Assembly: GCA_964437245.1 (NCBI GenBank)
Contig: CAYTGJ010000041.1
Location: 1 to 32,621 of the forward strand
Direction: 5' to 3'
Source: JANYCO01 sp964437245
Lineage (GTDB): Bacteria; Bacteroidota; Bacteroidia; Cytophagales; Cytophagaceae
DNA: 32,621 bases
Numbering within the stretch: position 1 is the stretch's first letter; every line of letters starts with the position of its first letter. A program made the position numbers and the translations under genes. This document shows, piece by piece, positions 7,338 to 14,988 of this stretch. The notes under the pieces were generated by a model. It was given only the letters and a program-made list of their open reading frames with translations. It ran no database searches and was not told the DNA's origin.

Positions 7338-8275
7338 ATGGTTAAAATCGGAACTATAGACCTGGGTGAATTCCCTCTGCTTCTGGCTCCTATGGAAGAT
7401 GTAAGCGATCCTCCTTTTCGTGCTGTATGCAAAGAAAACGGAGCGGACCTTATGTATACCGAGTTCATTGCGGCAGACGGTCTTATCCGCCATGCGGATA
7501 AAAGTGTACAAAAACTGGACATTTATGACATCGAGCGTCCGATCGGGATCCAGATCTTCGGAGATAAAATAGAAGCCATGCGCGAAGCTGCTTCCATTGN
7601 NNNNNNNNNTGTAAAGGTGCCGGTGCCGGGATCCTGCAAGACCTTCCCAAAATGCAACGCATGACTGAAGAGATTGTCAAACGATGCCCCAATATTCCGG
7701 TAACGGTTAAAACCCGTTTGGGCTGGGACGACAATACTAAAAATATCAAAGAGGCTGCCCAGCGCCTGCAAGATGTGGGAGTACAGGCTCTCACCATTCA
7801 CGGCAGGACCCGCGTACAGATGTACAAAGGCGAAGCTGACTGGACCCTGATCGCTGAAGTGAAAAACATGTCTTCGATCCATATGCCCATTTTTGGCAAC
7901 GGAGACATCGACTCTCCTCATAAAGCCCTGGAATACCGCCACAAATACGGCGTAGACGGGATCATGATAGGACGTGCCGCTATCGGCTACCCGTGGATCT
8001 TTAACGAAGTCAAACATTACTTTAAAACAGGAGAGATTTTACCCAAACCCGATATGGCCGAAAGGGTCCGGATATGTAAAAAACACCTGCAAAGATCCAT
8101 TGAATGGAAAGGCGAAAAAACAGGGATTTTTGAAATGCGAATGCATTATACCAATTACTTTAAAAACATTCCCGACTTTAAACCGTATCGTCAAAAACTG
8201 GTAGAGGCCAGTTCCTTTGAATTGGTCAATGAGATCCTAGACGAGATCGTCGGAAAATTTGATTTTGCAATCTAA
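7338..8275 (+). CDS. dusB: tRNA-dihydrouridine synthase B, split by an assembly gap
   Basis: DusB reduces uridines in the tRNA D-loop using FMN. The first half (MVKIGTIDLGEFPLLLAPMEDVSD to EAMREAASI) and second half (CKGAGAGILQD, VPVTVKTRLGW-type segment, LTIHGRTR, GNGDI, GIMIGRAAIGYPW) both match the family, but they lie in different frames either side of the N run at 7600-7609. By family comparison about 20 residues, including the INxGCP loop with the catalytic cysteine, are missing, so roughly 60 nt are hidden behind 10 N. The gene is probably intact in the organism. A weak -7-like TATATTCG (7327-7334) ends 3 nt before ATG 7338. Confidence 0.92.
7600..7609. other. Assembly gap of 10 N inside dusB; true size about 60 nt
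   Basis: The reading frame shifts across the gap, so the real length is 2 modulo 3, not 10. Family comparison indicates about 20 codons lost. Confidence 0.95.
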
Positions 8276-8324
8276 TCTGGATTGTCTTAAAATTTATCAG
8301 GGACATTATTATATTTTTTAGCGT

Positions 8325-9695
8325 ATGATCGTAGAACAATTGTATACCGGGTGCCTGGCAGAAGCTGCCTATTACATAGAATCAGAAGGAGAAGCCGCTA
8401 TTATTGACCCTCTCCGCGAACCTTCTCCTTACCTGAAAATGGCACAAAAAAATGGAGCTGCCATCAAATATATTTTCGAAACTCATTTCCATGCTGATTT
8501 TGTATCCGGGCACCTGGATCTTTCTAAAAAAACGGGCGCTCCTATTGTATACGGTCCTCAGGCGGAAACAGCTTTCAAGGCGCACATTGCACAGGACGGA
8601 GAAATTTTCACATTAGGGAAAGTCCGTATCAAAGTACTCCATACCCCTGGCCACACGCTGGAATCGTCTTCTTATCTTTTATACGATGAACAGAGGACTG
8701 AATATGCACTCTTCACGGGCGACACGCTGTTTATAGGTGATGTAGGAAGACCTGACCTGGCAGTAAGATCAGATCTGACCACCGAAGATCTGGCCGGACG
8801 GCTGTACGATTCACTCCATACCAAGATACTTCCGCTCCCCGACCACGTGATCCTTTATCCTGCTCATGGAGCAGGATCTGCCTGCGGGAAAAACATAAGC
8901 AAGGAAACCAGCGATACGCTCGGCAATCAGAAAAAAACGAACTACGCTTTGCAGCCGCAAACCAAAGAGCAATTCATTAAAAATGTGACCGACGGCATCC
9001 TGCCGGCTCCGCAGTATTTTGCCAAAAATGCGCTGATGAATAAGAAAGGGTATGAAAATATTGACACGGTCATGGAGCGAGGGAAACAAGCCCTTACGGC
9101 AGACGAGTTCGAACGGACCGCCAACCAATACAGAGCGCTCATTCTGGATACACGTCCGGCCCTGCTGTTTGCACAAGGTTTTATCCCAAGATCCATCAAC
9201 ATCGGACTGGAAGGACAGTTTGCCCCTTGGGTAGGTGCTCTGATCATCGACCTGAAGCAACCGATTCTCCTGGTCACAGAACCCGGCAAAGAAGAAGAAA
9301 CACTGACTCGCTTATCAAGGGTGGGATACGACAATACCCTTGGGTACCTGAAAGACGGTTTCGAATCCTGGCAAAAAGCAGGGAAAGAAACTGACTCCAT
9401 CTCCACTGTTTCCGCAGAAGAATTCCTGAAAGAACACCGGCAAAAGCCAGGTAACCTGGATGTGCGCAATGAATCCGAATATGCTGCAGGACACCTGACA
9501 GGGAGCGAAAACAAGCCACTGGACTTTCTCAATGACTGGATCCATGGATTAGACAAAAATAAATCCTACTACATCAACTGCGCAGGAGGATACCGTTCGA
9601 TGATCGCTGCTTCGATTCTGAGATCAAGGGGTTTTGAAAACATCACAAACATCTCGGGAGGATACAATGCCTTCCAGAAAACGGGACTGCTCTAA
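8325..9695 (+). CDS. CstB-like persulfide dioxygenase-sulfurtransferase (MBL plus two rhodanese domains)
   Basis: The 456-aa protein has a metallo-beta-lactamase domain (1-240) of the ETHE1/persulfide dioxygenase type: THFHADF with H54, H56 and D58, H63 in SGH, then HTPGHT, FTGDTLFIGDVGRPDL and YPAHGAGS. Next comes a rhodanese-like domain (about 255-355) whose active-loop position reads VTEPGKEE with no cysteine, and a C-terminal rhodanese (about 365-456) with Cys419 in INCAGGYRS. This order (dioxygenase, inactive rhodanese, active rhodanese) is that of staphylococcal CstB, which oxidises low-molecular-weight persulfides and makes thiosulfate. Cytoplasmic, no signal peptide. The thioredoxin gene follows 122 nt later and may serve as reductant or acceptor; that is inference. 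Confidence 0.88.
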   Translation: MIVEQLYTGCLAEAAYYIESEGEAAIIDPLREPSPYLKMAQKNGAAIKYIFETHFHADFVSGHLDLSKKTGAPIVYGPQAETAFKAHIAQDGEIFTLGKVRIKVLHTPGHTLESSSYLLYDEQRTEYALFTGDTLFIGDVGRPDLAVRSDLTTEDLAGRLYDSLHTKILPLPDHVILYPAHGAGSACGKNISKETSDTLGNQKKTNYALQPQTKEQFIKNVTDGILPAPQYFAKNALMNKKGYENIDTVMERGKQALTADEFERTANQYRALILDTRPALLFAQGFIPRSINIGLEGQFAPWVGALIIDLKQPILLVTEPGKEEETLTRLSRVGYDNTLGYLKDGFESWQKAGKETDSISTVSAEEFLKEHRQKPGNLDVRNESEYAAGHLTGSENKPLDFLNDWIHGLDKNKSYYINCAGGYRSMIAASILRSRGFENITNISGGYNAFQKTGLL

Positions 9696-9732
9696 CGATC
9701 TGTCGTCCTACGAAAACCCTCTCCGGCCTTTA

Positions 9733-9772
9733 CCTTAAAACGAACTCAACCTTACGACCTTTTGTTTTAAGG
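9733..9772 (+). terminator. Possible terminator hairpin between the CstB-like gene and thioredoxin
   Basis: Perfect 9-bp inverted repeat CCTTAAAAC (9733-9741) / GTTTTAAGG (9764-9772) with a 22-nt loop, followed after a few bases by TTTTTG (9781-9786). The stem is AT-rich and the T run is offset, so termination would be partial at best. Confidence 0.4.
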
Positions 9773-9817
9773 CAAAGCAGTTTTTGACTGTCCTCATTTT
9801 ATTCTAACAACACCTCT

Positions 9818-10123
9818 ATGAAACAAACATTTAAAGATCTTATTCAATCGGATAAACCTGTGCTGGTTGATTTTTATGCAGACTGGTGTGGCCCTTGTAA
9901 AGCAATGGCTCCGGCACTGGAACAATTGTCTTCCAAAATGGGCGAACATGCCAGAGTCATCAAGATCAACGTGGACAAAAACCAGCAAGCTGCTGCGGCT
10001 TACCAGGTAAAAAGTATTCCAACACTGATCCTTTTCCAGAACGGCCAGATCAAATGGCGTCAGGCAGGAGCCCTCAGCCTGGGGCAACTGGAGTCGGTGA
10101 TGAAAAAATTCATACAATACTGA
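9818..10123 (+). CDS. trxA: Thioredoxin
   Basis: A compact 101-aa thioredoxin fold with the canonical active site W23-C24-G25-P26-C27 in FYADWCGPCKAMAP, the buried Asp at VDFYAD, and the cis-proline loop in VKSIPTLILFQNG. No signal peptide, so cytoplasmic disulfide reduction is expected. Slightly shorter than E. coli TrxA. Its place after the CstB-like gene suggests a role in persulfide turnover, but generic thiol chemistry is equally possible and this is probably one of several thioredoxins in the genome. Confidence 0.93.
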   Translation: MKQTFKDLIQSDKPVLVDFYADWCGPCKAMAPALEQLSSKMGEHARVIKINVDKNQQAAAAYQVKSIPTLILFQNGQIKWRQAGALSLGQLESVMKKFIQY

Positions 10124-10162
10124 TTACCTGTAGTAAAACCCGGGGAGTTTACCACTCTAGTA

Positions 10163-10198
10163 TTCCTGTCAGATTTCCCCTCTGAATCCTGACAGGAA
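10163..10198. terminator. Inverted repeat between convergent thioredoxin and channel-like genes
   Basis: Perfect 10-bp arms TTCCTGTCAG (10163-10172) and CTGACAGGAA (10189-10198), loop 16 nt. It sits between two convergent genes, where a bidirectional terminator would be expected, but neither side has a proper T tract. The stem core resembles that of the pheS terminator. Confidence 0.45.
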
Positions 10199-10211
10199 AG
10201 ATTAAATAGTC

Positions 10212-10624
10212 CTAACTGTTTTTGTCTTTCAGTCTTTTCAGGGAATCTCTTAAAACTACATAATCCGAAAGAATAAAGATAAGGGTTACAAACGACACGA
10301 TCGATTCAAACATGACAAGGGTCTCGGCAGGTATTTTTACGGGCACCACATTCGCCACTCCCATATTGGTAAACAACAGCAAACTCAGATAAAACAGTTT
10401 AAAATATTCCTCCAGCATATTCTCCGTATCTTCAAGCCCTGTAAAAGACGCTGGATCCAGATGAAAAACTGACCAGTAATCCAGGGAAAAAGAAAAAACG
10501 ATCAGCACCACATTAGCAGCAATAAAAAGTAAGAAACGATGATAGGGCAGGTCCAGATGAGCANNNNNNNNNNCCCCAGAAAAACTACCAGTAAAAAACC
10601 GATTATCAATTCTTTATACTTCAT
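10212..10624 (-). CDS. Small two-helix channel-like membrane protein with non-canonical pore loop (split by gap)
   Basis: The gene starts at ATG 10624 (MKYKELIIGFLLVVFLG), enters the N run at 10573-10564 and resumes in another frame (AHLDLPYHRFLLF) to the stop at 10212, giving at least 130 aa. The second part resembles the pore helix, filter and outer helix of two-TM potassium channels: YLSLLLFTNMGVANVVPVKI followed by a long helix. Where such channels have T-V-G-Y-G-D-x-x-P this reads T-N-M-G-V-A-N-V-V-P. The scaffold of the pore loop and the final Pro remain, but the selectivity filter is lost. Whether it conducts ions is unknown. The C-terminal tail is short and basic. It is divergent from thrB, and each gene has its own promoter. 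Confidence 0.65.
10564..10573. other. Assembly gap of 10 N inside the channel-like gene
   Basis: The frames before and after do not agree with a 10-nt spacing; the true length should be 2 modulo 3. Confidence 0.93.
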
Positions 10625-10644
10625 AACAATGTATATATCCCTCT

Positions 10645-10675
10645 CAAATTAACCTATTTGAAGGTATTTTTCAAA
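10645..10675 (-). promoter_or_regulatory. Putative promoter for the channel-like gene
   Basis: Minus strand: TTTG (10675-10672), 19 nt, TTAATTTG (10652-10645), one mismatch from TTTG-N19-TAnnTTTG. It ends 20 nt before ATG 10624. Confidence 0.55.
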
Positions 10676-10704
10676 ACTCCCTGACAGCCGCTTCTATAAA
10701 ATAA

Positions 10705-10735
10705 TTTGGCTTTCAATGCCAATATCTTAACTTTG
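10705..10735 (+). promoter_or_regulatory. Promoter for thrB, full consensus match
   Basis: TTTG (10705-10708), 19 nt, TAACTTTG (10728-10735): both Bacteroidota elements are perfect. It ends 9 nt before ATG 10745 and therefore excludes the in-frame TTG at 10706 as start. The best promoter in the window. Confidence 0.75.
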
Positions 10736-10744
10736 GGCCGCGAT

Positions 10745-11677
10745 ATGGAAAAGAGTATCAAAGTTTTTGCCCCTGCTACAGTTGCCAATGTCACCTGTGG
10801 TTTTGATGTACTAGGATTTGCCGTGAATGATCCGGGAGATGAAGTTGAAATGAAGCTGAAATCTACCCCGGGAATCACCATCTCTGCAATTACCGGAGAC
10901 GGGGGTAAGCTCACGAGAGATCCGGAGCTGAACACTGTCGGGGTTTCCATTATCCGCATGCTGGCAAAACTAAACTCCAAGCAAGGACTGGATATCAAAC
11001 TGCATAAAAAAATGCCGCTGGGCAGCGGACTCGGTTCCAGTGCCGCCAGCGCCGTAGCAGGTGTTTTTGCAGCCAACCAGTTGCTCGGCTGTCCTCTGAA
11101 ACAAGATGAGCTGCTTCCCTTCGCCATGGAAGGAGAGCGCATTGCCTGCGGCTCTGCTCATGCCGACAACGTAGCACCGTCTCTGCTTGGGGGATTCGTG
11201 ATCGTCAGAAGCTATACTCCTCTGGATGTAGTAAAGATCCCTACTCCCAAAGATCTTTTTGCTACGATCATACACCCGCACATCGAAGTACGGACCAAAG
11301 ATGCACGCAGTATATTGCGTAAAGATCTTTCCCTTCACGATGCGATCAAGCAATGGGGAAATGTGGCAGGATTGGTAGCAGGTCTGATCACCTCCGACTA
11401 TGCACTGATCGGACGCTCTATGGACGATGTCGTAGCCGAACCATACCGTTCTATGCTGATCCCCGGCTATTACGATGTAAAACAAAGTGCACTGGATGCC
11501 GGCGCACTGGGAGGCGGAATTTCAGGTTCCGGACCTTCGGTCTTTGCGCTTAGCAAAGATGAAAAAACCGCTAAAAAAGCAGGACAAAACATGTCGAAGG
11601 TTTTTACAGACCTGGGAATCGGGAATGAAGTGTATGTATCACGGATCAACAATGCCGGCCCTCAGATCATCGGCTAA
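10745..11677 (+). CDS. thrB: Homoserine kinase
   Basis: ThrB phosphorylates homoserine with ATP on the way to threonine. The 310-aa product is a GHMP kinase: N-terminal VFAPATVANVTCGFDVLGF with the substrate-binding region, the ATP-binding loop PLGSGLGSSAAS (residues 91-102), and the C-terminal motif GALGGGISGSGPSVFAL. Start at 10745 is fixed by the promoter just upstream and by the family N-terminus (MEKSIKVFAPATVAN). Neither thrA nor thrC is beside it, although many Bacteroidota carry a thrA-thrB-thrC cluster. The last 4 nt overlap the end of the convergent YKSDA-repeat gene. Confidence 0.95.
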   Translation: MEKSIKVFAPATVANVTCGFDVLGFAVNDPGDEVEMKLKSTPGITISAITGDGGKLTRDPELNTVGVSIIRMLAKLNSKQGLDIKLHKKMPLGSGLGSSAASAVAGVFAANQLLGCPLKQDELLPFAMEGERIACGSAHADNVAPSLLGGFVIVRSYTPLDVVKIPTPKDLFATIIHPHIEVRTKDARSILRKDLSLHDAIKQWGNVAGLVAGLITSDYALIGRSMDDVVAEPYRSMLIPGYYDVKQSALDAGALGGGISGSGPSVFALSKDEKTAKKAGQNMSKVFTDLGIGNEVYVSRINNAGPQIIG

Positions 11678-12024
11678 TAAAACAAATGCTTCTTGGTATT
11701 GTTTTTCCAGCCCGCATCACTCTTATAATCTGAAAAAAAGATAACCACATCAGCATCGCTTTTGTAGTCGGTAAAAAATATTTTCCGGTCGGCATCCGAT
11801 TTGTACTGGGCAAAAAACCATAAACCGTTATTCCCCGAAGCATCGCTCTTATAGGCACATTTGTAAACCACCAGATCGGCGTCTGATTTATATTTGGCGA
11901 CGTATACCTTTACCTCTGCGTCTGATTTGTACTGACAGGAAAATACTTTCTGAGCCATCACTTCAGTGGTATTGAGAGCCAGAAGACAACTGATCAGCAT
12001 CAACAGTCCTGTGATCTTTTTCAT
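11674..12024 (-). CDS. Secreted YKSDA-repeat protein (DUF6150-like)
   Basis: A 116-aa protein with a clear signal peptide (MKKITGLLMLISCLLALN, cleavage near VMAQ) followed by six copies of a short repeat whose invariant core is Tyr-Lys-Ser-Asp-Ala. The copies are 13 residues apart, except a 16-residue third unit with the insert SGNNGLWFF. Between cores the residues alternate hydrophobic and polar (for example DLVVYK, DRKIFF, DVVIFF), suggesting a stack of beta strands. It resembles from memory the Bacteroidota family annotated DUF6150, with YxADxxVY repeats; function unknown. Probably periplasmic or surface-exposed. It is convergent with thrB and overlaps it by 4 nt. No clear promoter is seen upstream. 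Confidence 0.8.
   Translation of the reverse strand: MKKITGLLMLISCLLALNTTEVMAQKVFSCQYKSDAEVKVYVAKYKSDADLVVYKCAYKSDASGNNGLWFFAQYKSDADRKIFFTDYKSDADVVIFFSDYKSDAGWKNNTKKHLFY
11713..11931 (-). repeat. Six tandem YKSDA coding repeats
   Basis: Each copy of the five-residue core uses a different codon set (TAC AAA TCA GAC GCA; TAT AAA TCA GAC GCC; TAT AAG AGC GAT GCT; TAC AAA TCG GAT GCC; TAC AAA AGC GAT GCT; TAT AAG AGT GAT GCG). The protein repeat is therefore strictly kept while the DNA has diverged. Confidence 0.9.
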
Positions 12025-12097
12025 ACGATTTTTCGTTTTAGTTTCTGATCCCGGAATTTTTCTTTGGTGTACTCCTTTACCGGTTTTTCTTCACTTT

Positions 12098-13393
12098 CTA
12101 TAAAGTCAGGCCCCCTGCAATAGATTCTGACATTGAATTTTCGTCAAAATATTTATGAGCAGTTGCCATGATCGTTTCCGGTGTTATATTTTTCAAGGTA
12201 TTGAAATAATGTCTGTAAAAATCGTACCCCATCCCATTAAAATGAACCGTCTTAAATTTATCTGCCACCGCAAAAGGCGTTGTCACAGAGTTTACGAAAG
12301 AACCTAACATATAGTTTCTGACAGTTTCCAACTCTCCCTGCGGAACCTTCTCTTCTTTCAGCCTTTTCATTTCTTTATACACTTCTTCCAGTGTATGGGT
12401 GGTAAATTCCCGTTTTACATCGGTTCCGATTATAAAATAACCTTCGTTCTTATACGTAATCAGGTTCGAATTGATCCCATAAGTATATCCTTTGTCTTCC
12501 CGGATGTTCTGCATCAGCCTTGAACCAAAATACCCTCCGAAGATCTCATTCAGGCAATACATATTGAAATAATCCGGATGTGAAACAGGGAACAGTTTTC
12601 TACCGATCCGCACGGAAGATTGTACAGCCGCCTCTTTGCTGATCACCTCCCGTTTGGAAAAATTCACAGCAGAAAATTCTTTCCCGTTATAGGGCAGGGT
12701 ATCCTTTTTCCCCCAGTTGTCCGACCCGAGATATTTATTCGTGAGTGCTGCAAAATCTACTTCTCCTGCGCCGGAAATTACGATTTCACAATTATGTACT
12801 GTATAGCTCTTCTTGTAAAAATCCTGAAGTACCTGTACTCCTATTGCTTCTATATTTTTTTCAGACAACAGATATCCATAAGGGTGTTCTCCACCAAACA
12901 ACATTTCCCGGATCTTACTTCCTGCAAGGAAGGCTGTCTTCTCTTTGTTGACTTTCAATCCCTGAAGGGATATATTTTTAGCATTAGCGAGTTCTTCTTC
13001 CGGGAAAGAAGCCTCTGATACAATCTCATGAAGCAGGGGCAACAAAGCCTCCAGGTGCCGGGATAATGTGTAGACCGTTACGGACGCATGGTCCATTCCT
13101 GCATTAAACTCAGGGAAAGCCCCATAATACGCAAATTTGTCCTGGATCTGTCTGGCCGTATGTTTCGAAGTTCCTTCGGAAAGCATCTTCGCTACAAAAT
13201 GAGCACAGCCAAACACCGGTTCATACCAGTTGCCGGCTTTAAAAATCAATTCAATTCTCACCACCGGTTGTGTCCCCGACAAAATCAAATGAAGGGGAAT
13301 CCCATTGTCCAGTTTTCCCGAAACTGCTTCGGGTAGAATATACGAATCGATACTTTTATAAGAAGGAGCAATGGTTCTGTCTATGGTATTCAT
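12098..13393 (-). CDS. M16 family peptidase homolog lacking the zinc motif
   Basis: A 431-aa M16 (pitrilysin/MPP-like) protein from ATG 13393 (MNTIDRTIAPSY), the family-typical start; a longer frame reaching 13438 is less likely because it would run through the porV terminator hairpin. The inverted zinc motif HxxEH should lie in GCAHFVAKML, but it reads H65-F-V-A68-K69: the catalytic Glu and second His are gone. The C-terminal half keeps the substrate-gripping segment FGSRLMQNIREDKGYTYG with its Arg and Tyr. This is the pattern of the non-catalytic subunit of a two-subunit M16 peptidase. No catalytic partner is in the window. No signal peptide is evident. Confidence 0.87.
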   Translation of the reverse strand: MNTIDRTIAPSYKSIDSYILPEAVSGKLDNGIPLHLILSGTQPVVRIELIFKAGNWYEPVFGCAHFVAKMLSEGTSKHTARQIQDKFAYYGAFPEFNAGMDHASVTVYTLSRHLEALLPLLHEIVSEASFPEEELANAKNISLQGLKVNKEKTAFLAGSKIREMLFGGEHPYGYLLSEKNIEAIGVQVLQDFYKKSYTVHNCEIVISGAGEVDFAALTNKYLGSDNWGKKDTLPYNGKEFSAVNFSKREVISKEAAVQSSVRIGRKLFPVSHPDYFNMYCLNEIFGGYFGSRLMQNIREDKGYTYGINSNLITYKNEGYFIIGTDVKREFTTHTLEEVYKEMKRLKEEKVPQGELETVRNYMLGSFVNSVTTPFAVADKFKTVHFNGMGYDFYRHYFNTLKNITPETIMATAHKYFDENSMSESIAGGLTL

Positions 13394-13411
13394 TAGTATG
13401 CTAAATAAAAT

Positions 13412-13449
13412 GTCAGGATGATGATTTTTTCTGATCAACTCATCCTGAC
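13412..13449 (-). terminator. Terminator after porV
   Basis: Perfect 10-bp arms (13412-13421 and 13440-13449), loop 18 nt. On the minus strand the stem is followed by ATTTTATTT, a fair U-rich tract. It separates porV from the M16 gene. Confidence 0.6.
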
Positions 13450-13519
13450 AATCCTGGATTATTTTTTTAAGATGTTAGTTTTTAGGTTAGAGCCTGTTGT
13501 TGTACAACGCTTGAAATCC

Positions 13520-14752
13520 TTATTCCTCGATCAGGATATCTTCCTGTCTGGATTTTGCATTGAAGTCGAAATGCAGGGTAAAACGTAGTGTCTCTGCCAG
13601 CGGATTGTTTTGCGCCATCGGGATCAGGTACGCAAAGTCGATCCCGAACATCTCGTAACGCAATCCTACCCCAAGCGTGAAATACTTACGGTTCCCTTTG
13701 TATCTGTTCTCATGAAAATATCCTCCCCGAACGGCAAACAGGTCGTTGTACCAGTATTCGATGGCCCCGGCAAGCATCACTTCTCTCAGCTCTTCTTTCA
13801 GGCCAAAAGGAGCATCGGTGAACGAGCCGAATACACCACTGAACATAGAACGGTTAGGATCTTTTCCTTTCACAATATTCCCGTTAGGGTCTCTTACCGG
13901 AGGAGTAGGTACCATTAATTTACTGGCATCGGCCGCAATCACAAACTTACTGTACTGGTCTACTTTAATTTCATACGCACCTCCTATTTTAAGAGTGGTA
14001 GGAATAAAATCCCGGTTGGAGGTCGTGGTATAGGTAATTTTGCTTCCGAAGTTGGAGATCACTGCTCCAAAGGAGATTTTAGACTCCATTCCGGAAATTC
14101 TTGAATCCGTGGTATAGAACACTCCAAGATCTACCGCAGCACCGTTGGCAGGTTTTGTAATGGTAGAAGAACCGGGAATAGTAAGATTTCCTGAAAGATT
14201 GGAATAAAGATACTTGATCGTTGGAGCAATACTCAGCTTATTGCTCAGTTTTCTGGAATAGGTCACCCCTACTGAAAATTCTTTAGGTCTGAAATCCTGG
14301 TAGGCATTTCCTACCTGATCGGTAAAGGTGATATTTCCCATGTTAAAATAATTCATGGACACCCCTATGGCTTCCTGCTTGGATATTTTTTTATATCCGG
14401 CCAGGTATGAAAGGGACATATCATTGATTCCCAGCTTTCTCAACCATGGAGTATAGGAAATAGCAAATCCCATGTCTTTTTCAGAAAAAGCTAATTTCGA
14501 AGCATTCCAATACATAGAGTTAGCATCCGGAGAAATCGCCACTCCCACATCTCCCATTGCACCGGAACGTGCATCCGGGGAAATCGTCAGAAAAGGTACT
14601 GCGGTAGTAATGACATTAGCAGAAGGAGTCTTCCCGGACAAATCGATCGGGTTACCACTGTTATCTACTGGAGTAAGGGAACTCTGAGCATTTACCTTGG
14701 TCAAAAACAACCCCGGAAGAAATGCAGAGAAGAATAAAAACTTCTTAATCAT
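13520..14752 (-). CDS. porV: Type IX secretion outer-membrane protein PorV (LptO)
   Basis: PorV is a FadL-like 14-strand barrel that shuttles cargo from the translocon to the PorU sortase. The 410-aa product has a signal peptide (ending near KVNAQ) and the family hallmark FLTISPDARSGAMGDVGVA shortly after maturation, followed by YWNASKLAF. Alternating barrel strands run to the C-terminus. It follows porU on the same strand with a 236-nt spacer that contains its own promoter, so transcription can be independent. A terminator hairpin lies just downstream. Confidence 0.95.
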   Translation of the reverse strand: MIKKFLFFSAFLPGLFLTKVNAQSSLTPVDNSGNPIDLSGKTPSANVITTAVPFLTISPDARSGAMGDVGVAISPDANSMYWNASKLAFSEKDMGFAISYTPWLRKLGINDMSLSYLAGYKKISKQEAIGVSMNYFNMGNITFTDQVGNAYQDFRPKEFSVGVTYSRKLSNKLSIAPTIKYLYSNLSGNLTIPGSSTITKPANGAAVDLGVFYTTDSRISGMESKISFGAVISNFGSKITYTTTSNRDFIPTTLKIGGAYEIKVDQYSKFVIAADASKLMVPTPPVRDPNGNIVKGKDPNRSMFSGVFGSFTDAPFGLKEELREVMLAGAIEYWYNDLFAVRGGYFHENRYKGNRKYFTLGVGLRYEMFGIDFAYLIPMAQNNPLAETLRFTLHFDFNAKSRQEDILIEE

Positions 14753-14774
14753 CTTTTTTAATTAAAATAACTGC

Positions 14775-14805
14775 CAAATATACTGTTTTATTGCTTAGAA
14801 TGAAA
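14775..14805 (-). promoter_or_regulatory. Putative promoter for porV in the porU-porV spacer
   Basis: Minus strand: TTTC (14805-14802), 19 nt, TATATTTG (14782-14775), a perfect -7 element 22 nt before ATG 14752. Same layout as the pheS promoter. The remainder of the 14753-14988 spacer is AT-rich with nothing else recognised. Confidence 0.6.
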
Positions 14806-14988
14806 AGAATTTAAATATTAAGAAAGCATCTATTCAATACACAAATATCTAAAAATCAACAGTATAAAAAATTAAGATCAAAAGAGTTTCGCTTATTTTC
14901 AGGACACTGGAACAACTTAGAAAAACAGGTCTCCAACATACAGAATGCAGTGGATTATTTCAGCCCGCCCGCTCTTCATCGCTTGTTT

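Noticed and set aside
9733..9772. Inverted repeat as an operator for thioredoxin
   Set aside because: No evidence for a regulator; the position after a stop codon and the AT-rich stem fit a weak terminator better.
10706..10744. TTG-initiated extension of thrB
   Set aside because: It would start inside the -33 element of a perfect promoter; the GHMP family N-terminus begins at 10745.
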